A DNA stretch of 22,342 bases from a virus, in IMG/VR virus record IMGVR_UViG_3300045999_010305, positions 1-22,342 of that record; one strand, given 5' to 3'. The position numbers and the translations under genes are program-made. The notes under the pieces were generated by a model that was given only the letters and a program-made list of their open reading frames with translations, had not been told where the DNA came from and ran no database searches. Of this stretch, positions 1-8,127 are shown in pieces (within the stretch, counting starts at the first letter, position 1; the number at the start of each line of letters is the position of its first letter).

Positions 1-715
1 ATTTTCCAAGCCAAATCAGCGGACCTGTTGCTGCGTTGGCGTTATGGAAGACAGCGAGTCCGCCCTCTGCTCCCGCTTCTTCCAGTTGAATATTGGGGAC
101 GAGACTGTTTCTGTAATTGCTACGCGCACTAGATGTGCCCACTAAGAGCCTGCCAGAGCTGTCGATGCGGGCGCGTTCGCTAAATGTTTGGGTAGTATTA
201 TCAAAGCCACCAAATGCAATTGCGTGTGCTGGGGCGCCACCAAATGCAACAACGCTATTGCTTGGTGTAGCAAGTCTCCATGTCGCGTTTGTGTTGTCGG
301 ATCCAAGTATCTGTACTTGGCCTGTGCTTGATGTAGCCCGCACTTCAAGCGGGAATCCAGGCCCGGATGTTCCAATACCAACCCTTCCACTCGCATCAAC
401 AAACAATCTGCCAGACCCACTAGTGCTGATGGCTACGCTGTTTGCACTGGGGCTGTATAGCCCCGTATCCGTGTCTCCCGTAAACGCTATACTCGGGGCT
501 GATGCACTACCACCCGGAAAACTTAACACACTAGCCGATTGTATATCTCCAGTCTCTGTGATCAAAAGTCTCTGAACACCGTTAGTCGTAATCGCTACTT
601 GACCAAGTGCTGGGAAAAAGATGCCGGTATCGCTATCTCCTCCACTATAGACAGGGTTTGTCCCAGTACCATTAACTCCGCTAATACCTGTGCTGCCGTT
701 TATTTGAATAGCCAT
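1..715 (-). CDS. tail fibre-like protein, 3' part missing
   Basis: The frame is open from ATG at 715 to the left edge, about 238 codons, with the C-terminus outside the window. It probably forms part of a tail fibre or other virion appendage. Visible repeats are 'GGDSDTGIFFPALGQVAI' near residue 25, 'GDTDTGLYSPSANSVAIS' near residue 80, 'GRLFVDASGRVGIGTS' directly after it, and a second related unit 'RIDSSGRLLVGTSSA' near residue 185. These units are common in cyanophage structural proteins (family knowledge). The start is well placed: GAGGTAA lies just upstream of the ATG, and the preceding fibre gene ends at 726. No copy of the junction motif precedes it, so it is probably co-transcribed with that gene. 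The 'DTG-[IL]-[FY]-x-P' units are paralogous to one in the upstream gene. Whether it ends in a trimerisation tip or chaperone domain cannot be seen. Confidence 0.85.
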   Translation of the reverse strand, partial: MAIQINGSTGISGVNGTGTNPVYSGGDSDTGIFFPALGQVAITTNGVQRLLITETGDIQSASVLSFPGGSASAPSIAFTGDTDTGLYSPSANSVAISTSGSGRLFVDASGRVGIGTSGPGFPLEVRATSSTGQVQILGSDNTNATWRLATPSNSVVAFGGAPAHAIAFGGFDNTTQTFSERARIDSSGRLLVGTSSARSNYRNSLVPNIQLEEAGAEGGLAVFHNANAATGPLIWLGK

Positions 716-725
716 AGTAGTTACC

Positions 726-2939
726 TCAAACGATTACCCAACTTTGTCCGCTAGGTATTGTTACCATAGCGTTTGAGTTAATAGTAACTGGTCCAGCAGT
801 CATAGCATTTTTTCCTGAAGTAAGTGTGTAGCTTGTAGTGATAACTTGACCGTTTTCATAGAAAACTTGGTCTGTGCTTCCTCCTGTTGCGGCAACGGGC
901 AGTCCCCAGGACATAACCCCGCTTCCATTACTTTTTAGGACATATCCCGGCACGGTTGCGTCAGTTGTCGGCCATGTCCAGGAATAAGCGTTTACAGTGA
1001 AGGCGAGAGATCCTGGGCCGGGTGAATAGATACCTGTATCCGTGTCGCCATTAAATGTGATCGAAGGTGCTGAGGAAGTGCCAGTGCTTACGGTTAAAAC
1101 TCCCGGTATCGTGATATTGCTTCGGTGTTCCCAGCGTGACGCGCTAGCGTTGTACTGAAGTAATTCGTTATTGGCCGTAGTACCATTCGCGTCGACATCG
1201 TGTAGATCTTGGAGACGATTACCGGTATCCAAACGAACAAACAAAATACCATTGTTGCCAACACTAACCACTGCGGCGACGGGCAATTTAAGGTTCGGTG
1301 CCAGCGGTTCGGTTTTAGTGAATCCGCCAGGTGTGGCCGGATTACACCACAAGATATCGCCTTCGACCCATTGACCGTTAACCCCTCCCTCGTTAATATT
1401 GGTATTCACTCCCTTAATCTCACCGAACGACCGGACGTATCCATCCGCTCCCGCCGCAATACTTTGAGCCGCTACGCCGAAGAACACATACCCCGGATAC
1501 GTTCCATTCGCGACCATAGGCGCCACTTTCAACATTCCACTATTGCCAATAGTGCCTGAGAACATAACCGCCGCACCTTTGGCAATTGTCGAAGCGGTTC
1601 CGTTACGACACAGGGTGATGATATCTTGCCCATACGGACTTTTAACTCCGTCACGTAACCCGATTTCTAACGTGCCTTTGTCCGCATTCCAGCCAACTTC
1701 CTGTTGTGTAGTAGGTTCAGCCGTACCGATAGATATTTTAGTGTCGAATGTGGCGACGCCAGTGACGTCGAGGGTGCCAGGAACATCAACGTTACTCGTC
1801 CACTCGACCCCGGTCCCCGCTGCATCGGTCTGGAGAAGCTGTCGTGCCGATCCGTCCGCCAGTTTCGATACCGAAATTTTCGCTGCCGCGTTGATATCGA
1901 TATCGACAATCGTTCCGTCAGCGATCATCGTACTGGTCACAGTACCTGTGTCACCAGTAGTTACCAGAGTCCCAGATACATTCGGTAACGTGTATACGCG
2001 GTTGTTAGTTAACGAGGTTGTTGTTATTTTACCATCGTAAGTTCCACGGTTTAATACAAAATCGACACTGTTGATTAATGTGACCAGCGTGTCCGATACT
2101 CGGAGTCGCTCAAGACTGTTTGTAGCGATAGATAACTGATTATCCGCTGACCGGTATAGACCGAGTCCTGGGTCGGACGTAAATGAATACGTGGGGGACG
2201 ATTCGCTACCATCAGTTCCTTTAACCGTTCGATTTAAGTTCCAGGAATCAGTAAGTGCGGCGTATAGAACGCTTGCGTTGCTGCCAGCAACGCTGATGCC
2301 TGATCCGTCTGCTTGTAAAGAATTAGTTGCAGATTTCGCAAGAACGATGTTTTTGTCTTCGATCTCGACCGTAGTCGAGTTAATCGTAGTCGTGGTACCT
2401 TGTACGGTTAAATCGCCGAGAATAATTACTTCGCCGGTGTTATCACCTTGCGCGGCCGGATCGATAACAAATTGACTCGGACCGTAAAGGACGCCGGTCA
2501 GTGTAGTGTTAGCGAAGGTGACGCTCGAACTAGTCGATACCGGTTGGCCGATAGCAACCGTACCGTTCGTGATCGTAACACCGGTTCCGCCGGAAAAATG
2601 TGCTCGAACCTCACTCGCGCTCGGACCGGTAAACGTTAGTACGCCGGATACGTTGTCATAGGACAACGAGCCATCGCCACCGCTGTCCATCACACTGATC
2701 GATTGACGTGAGCGCGCGTTTGTGAAGTAAAGATATGACGGGTCCTCGGCTACATCCGCCGTGTCAATATTAGTGAAATTCCCTTTTACTTCATTTACCG
2801 CCGCGACAATACTAGTCTTATTCGTTGTCGACAAGGTAGATATATTGCCGACATCGGTTAAGACGCCCGACCCATCCGCTAAACTTTTACCGCCGACCCT
2901 GAGTCCGTGTCTAACGTTAAGCTGTCTGGCAGTAGGCAT
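726..2939 (-). CDS. large modular tail fibre / virion structural protein (737 aa)
   Basis: This is a long beta-rich, low-Cys modular protein expected to be a trimeric tail fibre or whisker. From the N-terminus it has 'DPSYLYFTNARSR' (residues 66-78), 'GDLTVQGTTTTINSTT' followed by 'EIEDKNIVLA' (175-201), 'LGLYRSADNQLSIATNSLER' (259-278), a beta domain with 'WVEGDILWCNPATPGGFTKT' (524-543) and 'LQDLHDVDANGTTANNELLQ' (576-595), then 'GDTDTGIYSPG' (631-641). It ends in 'GGSTDQVFYENGQVI' (686-700) and 'GKNAMTAGPVTI...WVIV'. The last element resembles a recurrent C-terminal tip of fibre proteins in cyanophages and related phages (family knowledge). ATG at 2939 is the first codon of the conserved-looking N-terminus. 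A junction motif lies 58 nt upstream, with a 5'-leader that includes a short inverted repeat. It heads the unit that continues into the gene at 715. Confidence 0.88.
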   Translation of the reverse strand: MPTARQLNVRHGLRVGGKSLADGSGVLTDVGNISTLSTTNKTSIVAAVNEVKGNFTNIDTADVAEDPSYLYFTNARSRQSISVMDSGGDGSLSYDNVSGVLTFTGPSASEVRAHFSGGTGVTITNGTVAIGQPVSTSSSVTFANTTLTGVLYGPSQFVIDPAAQGDNTGEVIILGDLTVQGTTTTINSTTVEIEDKNIVLAKSATNSLQADGSGISVAGSNASVLYAALTDSWNLNRTVKGTDGSESSPTYSFTSDPGLGLYRSADNQLSIATNSLERLRVSDTLVTLINSVDFVLNRGTYDGKITTTSLTNNRVYTLPNVSGTLVTTGDTGTVTSTMIADGTIVDIDINAAAKISVSKLADGSARQLLQTDAAGTGVEWTSNVDVPGTLDVTGVATFDTKISIGTAEPTTQQEVGWNADKGTLEIGLRDGVKSPYGQDIITLCRNGTASTIAKGAAVMFSGTIGNSGMLKVAPMVANGTYPGYVFFGVAAQSIAAGADGYVRSFGEIKGVNTNINEGGVNGQWVEGDILWCNPATPGGFTKTEPLAPNLKLPVAAVVSVGNNGILFVRLDTGNRLQDLHDVDANGTTANNELLQYNASASRWEHRSNITIPGVLTVSTGTSSAPSITFNGDTDTGIYSPGPGSLAFTVNAYSWTWPTTDATVPGYVLKSNGSGVMSWGLPVAATGGSTDQVFYENGQVITTSYTLTSGKNAMTAGPVTINSNAMVTIPSGQSWVIV

Positions 2940-2980
2940 GACGGTAGGTAAAGGGGGTATATCACCCTTTTCGTTCTATT

Positions 2981-2997
2981 TCTATTTAGCTTTCAAC
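2981..2997 (-). promoter_or_regulatory. junction motif copy 1 (GTTGAAAGC-N3-RTAGR)
   Basis: Read leftwards this is GTTGAAAGCTAAATAGA, an exact match to the consensus found before many genes here. It begins 8 nt after the stop of the 273-aa gene and 58 nt before the ATG of the 737-aa fibre gene, the longest spacing in the set. Between motif and start lies a weak inverted repeat (AAGGG/CCCTT arms at 2951-2955 and 2965-2969). Probable promoter or mRNA signal; the function is inferred only from recurrence, position and orientation. Confidence 0.6.
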
Positions 2998-3004
2998 GAG
3001 CCCT

Positions 3005-3826
3005 TTAGAATAGAGAAACTTGAGCGGTTCGGATTGTGACGGTTCCAGTCACCCCTACCGAACGTCGAAACTGTAACGACACCATGTCAGTGCCAGCGAC
3101 ATTGATAATAACAGCTTGGAAATCGCCTAGCGGATTATCTGTGCTTCCGACCGCACCGTATTCGGTGTAGAATGTATCGGTACCGTTATGAGATAAGAGC
3201 AGTTCGGTTACAGAAACGGACCCGGTGCCGGTTAAAATTTCTACTATATATTTGCCACTTCGATAGAGGGTCTTATCATACGATTCTAGTTCTACCCATC
3301 CGGATTCGCCCGAAGCGACAGTGGTTTTGAATACGCTGGTACGCAGGCCGGTACCTGTTTCGCTAACGAACCCGTACGAGCCAAATGTTATATTATCGGC
3401 CAACCGAACTTCCAACGATCCTACAGTATTGTCAACAAAAAACGAACCGGTATCTAACGCGTAGGACTGAGCGGTTCCGCTGGGGCTTCCGACAATGATC
3501 TCATTCGCTCCTAGAGCGGAATCCAGGATACCAGTGCTTTGCCACGAATCCGTCGATTCGTTATAAACTCTAAGGACCGGTGTTAATCCGGATTTGTCGA
3601 TCCACAATTCACCATCAGACAGATCAGTGTAGTTAACAGGGGTAGGAGGCGATACGCCAACATGTGCCGGACCGACCTTACGGATTTTCCCTAGAGTATC
3701 CCGCAGATACACACCAACACTATTGGTATGGTAATTAACCGCTAACTCTCCATCCAATATTGAGGTTGATAGTGGGCGTTTTTCAAATACCGCGCTTCGA
3801 ATATGGCGGTAGGAATCTCGTGACAT
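3005..3826 (-). CDS. tail fibre-type structural protein, cyanophage-like N-terminus (273 aa)
   Basis: The N-terminus 'RHIRSAVFEKRPLSTSIL' followed by 'DGELAVNYHTNSVGVYLRD' and 'GKIRKVGPAHVG' resembles a module I recall at the start of several cyanomyovirus appendage proteins. In those, the phrase introduces a short beta domain thought to contact other fibre or baseplate parts. 'DGELWIDKSGLTPVLRVYNE' near residue 90 is a second such segment. The C-terminal half is beta-rich and ends 'VTGTVTIRTAQVSLF'. No catalytic motif, signal peptide or membrane segment is visible. It starts 2 bp after the stop of the 239-aa gene, so the two are probably co-transcribed. The exact structural role (fibre, whisker or collar) is not resolved. 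Confidence 0.8.
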   Translation of the reverse strand: MSRDSYRHIRSAVFEKRPLSTSILDGELAVNYHTNSVGVYLRDTLGKIRKVGPAHVGVSPPTPVNYTDLSDGELWIDKSGLTPVLRVYNESTDSWQSTGILDSALGANEIIVGSPSGTAQSYALDTGSFFVDNTVGSLEVRLADNITFGSYGFVSETGTGLRTSVFKTTVASGESGWVELESYDKTLYRSGKYIVEILTGTGSVSVTELLLSHNGTDTFYTEYGAVGSTDNPLGDFQAVIINVAGTDMVSLQFRRSVGVTGTVTIRTAQVSLF

Positions 3827-3828
3827 GA

Positions 3829-4548
3829 TTAGTATGTTCCCCCGTCTAGAGAGTAAAAGGGTATGCCGTCAGGTCGTACGGCATCTTCAAAGAAATCAGC
3901 AACGTAGGATTGAAGTGTACTGTATGGGACTGCATCGGTACCAAGAACGGGTGCGGCAACACCGGTAATCCGTTTACTGTTGAGATCGAGTGCGTAGTCA
4001 CCATTGGATACCAGGCGACCAAGTGATAATTTGTTTTCAAAAACCACACCGCCCGAGTTGCTTACGTACCCGATCCGGTCATCGGTATTATCGCGCCATT
4101 CGGTAACAATAGGATTGACGCTTGAGCCACGAACCGTCAACGCGATGGCGTTATTGGAACCCGGGTTAATGGTATTTTGGGCTGTGGTGGTTGGTGTTCT
4201 GCGTAGCAGAGTGTTTGGATCAAGGTCGATACCAGCGATAAGAGCGTCGACCTGGGTTTTAGTATATGTACCGGCTAAAGTCGCATATGTCGCAGCGACA
4301 CTAGCGTTAATGGTCGCTTGCAAACCTGCTAACGCCGTATTTAGCTGAGTGGTTGATACTTTTGAGCTTTGTAGGCCGGCTATTAATCCGGATAACGTCG
4401 CTAGCTCAGAGTCAATATACGCCCGCGTGTACGTCGTACTCGTATTCGCTTTAGAGTTTAATAGACTATTTACTTCCGCTTTAGTATACTGGTCTAACAC
4501 TCCACCAAGATTTGGCGTACAGGACTTCCCGTATTGATTAGTAGCCAT
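3829..4548 (-). CDS. coiled-coil tail fibre-like protein (239 aa)
   Basis: The first half is an alpha-helical repeat region typical of trimeric fibre shafts: 'YTKAEVNSLLNSKANTSTTY' (about residues 22-41), 'YIDSELATLSGLIAGLQ' and 'YTKTQVDALIAGIDLDP'. The second half is beta-rich and includes 'NAIALTVRGSSVNPIVTEWR', 'DRIGYVSNSGGVVFENKLSL' and a C-terminal part with 'KRITGVAAPVLGTDAVPYST', the usual phrase of phage fibre proteins in which a domain with conserved 'ITGVA.P....DA' follows the shaft. Its start overlaps the 3' end of the Cys-rich 295-aa gene by 11 bp, and a junction motif inside that gene lies 34 nt before the ATG. It probably heads the unit 4548-3005. The role as a fibre or connector is inferred from composition; the partner is unknown. 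Confidence 0.8.
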   Translation of the reverse strand: MATNQYGKSCTPNLGGVLDQYTKAEVNSLLNSKANTSTTYTRAYIDSELATLSGLIAGLQSSKVSTTQLNTALAGLQATINASVAATYATLAGTYTKTQVDALIAGIDLDPNTLLRRTPTTTAQNTINPGSNNAIALTVRGSSVNPIVTEWRDNTDDRIGYVSNSGGVVFENKLSLGRLVSNGDYALDLNSKRITGVAAPVLGTDAVPYSTLQSYVADFFEDAVRPDGIPFYSLDGGTY

Positions 4549-5425
4549 TCGTTCTCGGTCCTACCCCTATATCGCTTTCAACTGGCACGCAGACTAGATC
4601 GGTACCGTCGCTACCTAGATCGACAATGACACGTCCCGGTCCGCAGGATGTGGTTTTACCGCATGTGCTTAGGTTACCGTTACGGATACAATACAGGCGG
4701 GAGAAGTAGGCGGAAGGGGGTGGGCCTGGTACGATTAGGCTGGGGGTCGCTGGCATATCAGACGTGGCCACATACACACAAGTGTAGTCATCGCACCGAG
4801 TATTCCATAAAACTGTGTCTCCAGAACGATAGAAATACGTTTTCGCTATTTTCGCATCATCCCACTCATCCGAATTTGGTGTAGTTAAATCTACGTCCCA
4901 TTCCGATTCAAAATCCGACCAGGCAGTTAAAAACGGCTTTGGGTTGTAAAAATCGTATTTAGATAATAACGTTGTTACGTCAGGCAATCCAACGGGCTCG
5001 GAGACCGTTACCCGACATATTTCCGACCATTGAGCCGGATCGAACGCTCCAGCGGGTACTGGTACATTAACAATCGCTTCATAGACCACAACGGTTAAAC
5101 CGTCGGATTCTAAGACAATTACTTTGTCTCCTATTCTGTACGCGTATTCATCCGTGTACGCGGCTACTTGCCAGCGCTCATCACTAATCGCGTCCTCGTG
5201 GTCCCATGGAACAGGGATATTACCCCACTCTGTATACACACCGCGTTCAGGATCGTACAACGGATACAGGTTTACTAATTCCCTTGCATCACGACCGCAA
5301 GTATTAAGTCCGGCTGCAGTGCAGCCGGTATTAGCTATACTATTTGTTGTTATCCCACGCGCGTTCACCGCCGCGAGCTGATCGGCGGTTAAATTACAGC
5401 CCGTAACGAACGAACGCGCGGCCAT
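4538..5425 (-). CDS. cysteine-rich virion protein with two carbohydrate-binding-like modules (295 aa)
   Basis: I recognise no full-length family. Two segments resemble the CBM5/12 (chitin-binding type 3) pattern of Trp/Tyr, 'GD.V' and a following 'Y.A': one around residues 85-139 ('YAYRIGDKVIV', then 'VYEAIVN', then 'AQWSEICRV'), the other around 187-246 ('YFYRSGDTVLW', then 'CVYVATSD'). Such modules often occur in baseplate-associated or receptor-binding phage proteins. Ten cysteines (10, 35, 43, 137, 211, 216, 246, 255, 261, 279) are far more than in the neighbouring virion genes. No signal peptide is evident. The ATG at 5425 directly precedes 'AARSFVTGCNLTADQLAAVN' and lies 11 bp after the tube-like gene, so it is likely co-transcribed with it. 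Its last codons contain a junction motif for the next gene and overlap that gene by 11 bp. A surface or baseplate role is inferred. Confidence 0.72.
   Translation of the reverse strand: MAARSFVTGCNLTADQLAAVNARGITTNSIANTGCTAAGLNTCGRDARELVNLYPLYDPERGVYTEWGNIPVPWDHEDAISDERWQVAAYTDEYAYRIGDKVIVLESDGLTVVVYEAIVNVPVPAGAFDPAQWSEICRVTVSEPVGLPDVTTLLSKYDFYNPKPFLTAWSDFESEWDVDLTTPNSDEWDDAKIAKTYFYRSGDTVLWNTRCDDYTCVYVATSDMPATPSLIVPGPPPSAYFSRLYCIRNGNLSTCGKTTSCGPGRVIVDLGSDGTDLVCVPVESDIGVGPRTNGY
4566..4582 (-). promoter_or_regulatory. junction motif copy 2
   Basis: Read leftwards this is GTTGAAAGCGATATAGG. It lies entirely inside the 3' end of the Cys-rich gene, where it encodes Val-Glu-Ser-Asp-Ile, and begins 34 nt before the ATG of the coiled-coil fibre gene. 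Its position inside coding DNA shows that the element is kept for nucleotide-level reasons or as a coding tail, and is not mere spacer. Confidence 0.6.
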
Positions 5426-5436
5426 GGGCCTTTAAC

Positions 5437-5868
5437 TTATAGATAAGTGTAGTAGTCGCCTACGATCGTCGCTTCTAGCGTACTGGGGTTACCGCTAGTG
5501 CGGTCAACCTGGCCGAAGTTGATGCTAGACCATTGGCAGTTGAATACAATTAGTTCGCGACCGAGAGGTTGAGGATTTTCACCACAAGTAACCGGAGTCA
5601 CAGTAGTCGTAAAGTACTGACAATTGTCCGTACCGTTCCAAATATCCACCAATGCTGCGTGGATCTCGGGATCGAAGGGGGTGGACAGAGTCATCTCAGC
5701 TAGGGTTTTGGGGCCCCGGAGATTATAGATACGCTGCTGGGTGGCATGCGCGTACTGTGAGGTAGCGCTGGTATCACGAACGCCGGTGAAAGAGGTGAAG
5801 TAAAGATCAGGAGTTAGGCTCGTAAATACGAGAAACTGAGACTGAGTAATTGGACGGATGTTTAGCAT
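5437..5868 (-). CDS. probable tail tube protein (143 aa)
   Basis: This small all-beta protein has features of the tail tube/Hcp fold family. The N-terminus 'QSQFLVFTSLTPDLYFTSFT' is followed by 'GVRD'. A central segment reads 'RIYNLRGPKTLAEMTLSTPF', then 'DPEIHAALVDIWNG', matching the usual order of a beta-hairpin, a loop and a helix before the last strands. It ends with beta strands ('LIVFNCQWSSINFGQVD', 'EATIVGDYYTYL'). Its length suits T4 gp19-like tubes (about 160 aa). It would polymerise inside the sheath encoded at 18489. It sits between the portal and appendage genes, with a junction motif 37 nt before the ATG. Three cysteines are unusual for a tube protein. No search could be run; another small tail or neck protein remains possible. 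Confidence 0.6.
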   Translation of the reverse strand: MLNIRPITQSQFLVFTSLTPDLYFTSFTGVRDTSATSQYAHATQQRIYNLRGPKTLAEMTLSTPFDPEIHAALVDIWNGTDNCQYFTTTVTPVTCGENPQPLGRELIVFNCQWSSINFGQVDRTSGNPSTLEATIVGDYYTYL

Positions 5869-5888
5869 GACGGTGGGTGTCTCGTCTA

Positions 5889-5905
5889 TCTACCTAGCTT
5901 TCAAC
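5889..5905 (-). promoter_or_regulatory. junction motif copy 3
   Basis: Read leftwards this is GTTGAAAGCTAGGTAGA. It lies in the 52-bp gap between the portal stop (5921) and the probable tube gene start (5868), 37 nt from the first base to the ATG. An abundant protein such as the tail tube would suit having its own transcription or processing signal. Confidence 0.6.
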
Positions 5906-5920
5906 ACAAGAAAAAATCCG

Positions 5921-7870
5921 TCACATGTAGTACGGTGCGAAGTCAGCCCAGTAGCCAAGGGATTCCGGATCGATATTGACAAGTTCACGATGAACAAAAC
6001 TTCGATTAAGACGATAGGCGGATGAGTAGAGTTTTACGAGATTTTCCACACTATCCGTATCAAGGTCGTCGCCACGTAGAACAATATTCTCAAAACGTGC
6101 CAGATCCATGCGAAGGGTATCATGCTGATACGGGATTTGTCTGGGTACGGATCGAATCTCATCCAGCAGACGTTTAGTTACATAGATAATATCTCCGGGC
6201 GTGGTATACTCGTCGACATTGATCTTAGAGTTTTCGGAATCGGTAGACGATACGCCTGCGGATAACCTGTCCCAGCCAACTTCATCCATTCCACCCTGAT
6301 TAAACCGCTCAGCAATTTTTTTGGCGACTTTGTCTCGAGTCGTCTCATCCTTCAAGTCGCCACTCTCGTCAAATTCGCTGAAGTCGAGGTTTTCGGCGGA
6401 CAGGGGTGGAGGCGAAGACGACAACAGCTTTCCAATCACGCTTTCGCCAATTACCGGTCCGTTGGATTCACCGGCATTAGCGGTTTGGGGGTTACGACTA
6501 TTTCTATGTTCGCCCATACCAGCGTCCGCACCCATCCCGCCCATCATTTCTTCCATCGAGATTTTCTCAAGCGACGGAATCCTGAGTTTATCACGCACCC
6601 AGTCAAGATCGGTAACCTGGTAACCCACCGCTTGAAGCTGAGTAAGTATCTGAACCGTTTTGATCGGATCTTCGCCACGCTGCTCGATATCGCTGAAATC
6701 GCGCGAGATTCTAGGTACCGACGAGCCCGGATAATTCAACTCCACGATCCACCGAATCAGTGTCGCGTTAATGGTTTCGTCGAGCTGATCAGAAAAACTC
6801 TTAGATTTTCGAATCCGTACCGAGTCGGCAATCTGGTCACGAGCGTAACTGCCAACCCCGGTACCTTCTGCTCCTACCGTCGCTTCACCGTTAATTAGAA
6901 ATGAGATCTGCTGGTCAATGTAGCTGATAAGGTTTTGGTATACGTCCGCCCTGGAGTCTGATGTCAAATAGTCAATCGACATCTCGTCTGGTACGACAAT
7001 CGCCGTCTCCTGACCTAGTCGTTGCAACGCGGTAAACAATGACTTTACCTCCTCTTCAGGGGTACCGAGGCTAAACTTACCTACCGCAGTCGGAGTAGTA
7101 TGCTTGTCAGCGTATTGTAGCCAGAATGATAATAGCGTGCGGCGGAATTCTACCAGACTGTAAAGTTGTCGGCCTAGGCCAGTGCCATATGGGTCCGCAA
7201 GGTTATTGTACGCCCAGTGGCGATGAATAACCATTGAGCGGAGAGGGATAGGCATCCCTTCGACCGGAGATTGAATTGTAATGATTCGGGGGCTGATTGA
7301 GCCATCTTCATTTAGGATGAACTGAAACCGCCTCGGATCGCGAATCTTGATCTCGCTGGGGACAACGTAGCTTCCCTGTCTGATCCAGCAAATCTCACCC
7401 ACACTCATGCCGAGAATCAACGATTCCGCCATGCCCTTAACGAATGCGTTAAACCCTGTATTCGAGCTGACTAGCATGTCCCGACCCCGACTCTGCCGAG
7501 TGTTCGTACCGAGGTGATAAAGAGTCTGACGGACAAATTCCGCCACTTCTTCGTCTTTATCCGAATCTGATGTGGGATAAACGTGCCATTCGCGCTGAAT
7601 AATCTCTCCGACTAACTTTTCCCACGCCGAAATTACCGCGCTGTCGTTGAACAGTCGGGTATATTGTTCGATGGCACGGGGGCCGCCACCACCCTCCTCG
7701 ATAAGAATGTCGTCACGGCGAGGAAGGATAGCACCGGTAAGGACGGTTGGGAGCCCGCCCCATGTGTACGGATCACCTTTGTATCCACCCAGTGCGCCCT
7801 GGTTAACGCCGAGCGAATATAGTCGGTCGTTATAACCGGTTTTAACAACCCTTTTCGTCTCGGCGGACAT
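5921..7870 (-). CDS. portal protein, DUF935 / Mu gp29-like (649 aa)
   Basis: This is the dodecameric portal through which DNA is packaged and to which neck and tail attach. Family signatures are strong: 'SAWEKLVGEIIQREWHVYP' (about residues 81-99), 'IRDPRRFQFILNEDGSI' (176-192), 'VIHRHWAYNNLADPYGTG' (214-231) with 'LGRQLY' after it, and 'GEATVGAEGTGVGSYARDQ' (328-346) followed by a helical clip region. At about 650 aa it is longer than many DUF935 portals (about 450-550); the extra length is an acidic, low-complexity C-terminal part after residue 430 with 'GMGADAGMGEHRNSRN' and 'SSSPPPLSAENLDFSEFDES'. I chose ATG 7870 because GAGAAG lies 7 nt upstream; an in-frame TTG immediately before it (7873) is less well spaced. 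The junction motif starts 32 nt upstream inside the preceding gene. The Mu-type portal contrasts with the cyanophage-like fibres. Confidence 0.92.
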   Translation of the reverse strand: MSAETKRVVKTGYNDRLYSLGVNQGALGGYKGDPYTWGGLPTVLTGAILPRRDDILIEEGGGGPRAIEQYTRLFNDSAVISAWEKLVGEIIQREWHVYPTSDSDKDEEVAEFVRQTLYHLGTNTRQSRGRDMLVSSNTGFNAFVKGMAESLILGMSVGEICWIRQGSYVVPSEIKIRDPRRFQFILNEDGSISPRIITIQSPVEGMPIPLRSMVIHRHWAYNNLADPYGTGLGRQLYSLVEFRRTLLSFWLQYADKHTTPTAVGKFSLGTPEEEVKSLFTALQRLGQETAIVVPDEMSIDYLTSDSRADVYQNLISYIDQQISFLINGEATVGAEGTGVGSYARDQIADSVRIRKSKSFSDQLDETINATLIRWIVELNYPGSSVPRISRDFSDIEQRGEDPIKTVQILTQLQAVGYQVTDLDWVRDKLRIPSLEKISMEEMMGGMGADAGMGEHRNSRNPQTANAGESNGPVIGESVIGKLLSSSPPPLSAENLDFSEFDESGDLKDETTRDKVAKKIAERFNQGGMDEVGWDRLSAGVSSTDSENSKINVDEYTTPGDIIYVTKRLLDEIRSVPRQIPYQHDTLRMDLARFENIVLRGDDLDTDSVENLVKLYSSAYRLNRSFVHRELVNIDPESLGYWADFAPYYM

Positions 7871-7878
7871 CAAACTAA

Positions 7879-8127
7879 CTACTTCTCTATTTCGCTTTCA
7901 ACGGTTTTTTCGTCTGCCGAGCGGTAGACCACATCGAGATTGAGGATAGATTGATAAAGATCTTCACGGCTCATCTCGCCTCTTTCGTACATGTCAATTG
8001 TTTCCTCCGCTCCATCGACGTATACGCCATACGTGGTGTCGGTCAGGACGTTAATCCCACGCTGTCTTTCCAAGCTTTTTGCGCTATCCGCATCCTGGTT
8101 TCCATTTTTCTTAGTTCGTCTTGCCAT
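7879..8127 (-). CDS. hypothetical small acidic protein (82 aa)
   Basis: Family not recognised. The N-terminus is basic ('MARRTKKNGNQ') and the remainder acidic and helical, for example 'EETIDMYERGEMSREDLYQS'. No motif, signal or membrane segment is visible. The start overlaps the preceding 290-aa gene by 85 bp in another frame, an unusually long same-strand overlap. The C-terminus 'TVESEIEK' is encoded by the junction motif that precedes the portal gene, and it nearly repeats the C-terminus 'YVESEIEM' of the leucine-rich-repeat gene. Its position directly before the portal suggests a head or packaging accessory role, but nothing in the sequence proves it. Confidence 0.65.
   Translation of the reverse strand: MARRTKKNGNQDADSAKSLERQRGINVLTDTTYGVYVDGAEETIDMYERGEMSREDLYQSILNLDVVYRSADEKTVESEIEK
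7886..7902 (-). promoter_or_regulatory. junction motif copy 4
   Basis: Read leftwards this is GTTGAAAGCGAAATAGA. It lies inside the last codons of the 82-aa gene (encoding Val-Glu-Ser-Glu-Ile) and begins 32 nt before the portal ATG. The bases just after it form GAGAAG, which can serve as the portal ribosome-binding site. Confidence 0.6.

Noticed and set aside
2951-2970. Rho-independent terminator on the plus strand (AAGGG...CCCTTTT)
   Set aside because: No plus-strand gene ends there, the stem is only five pairs, and it lies in the leader of a leftward gene.
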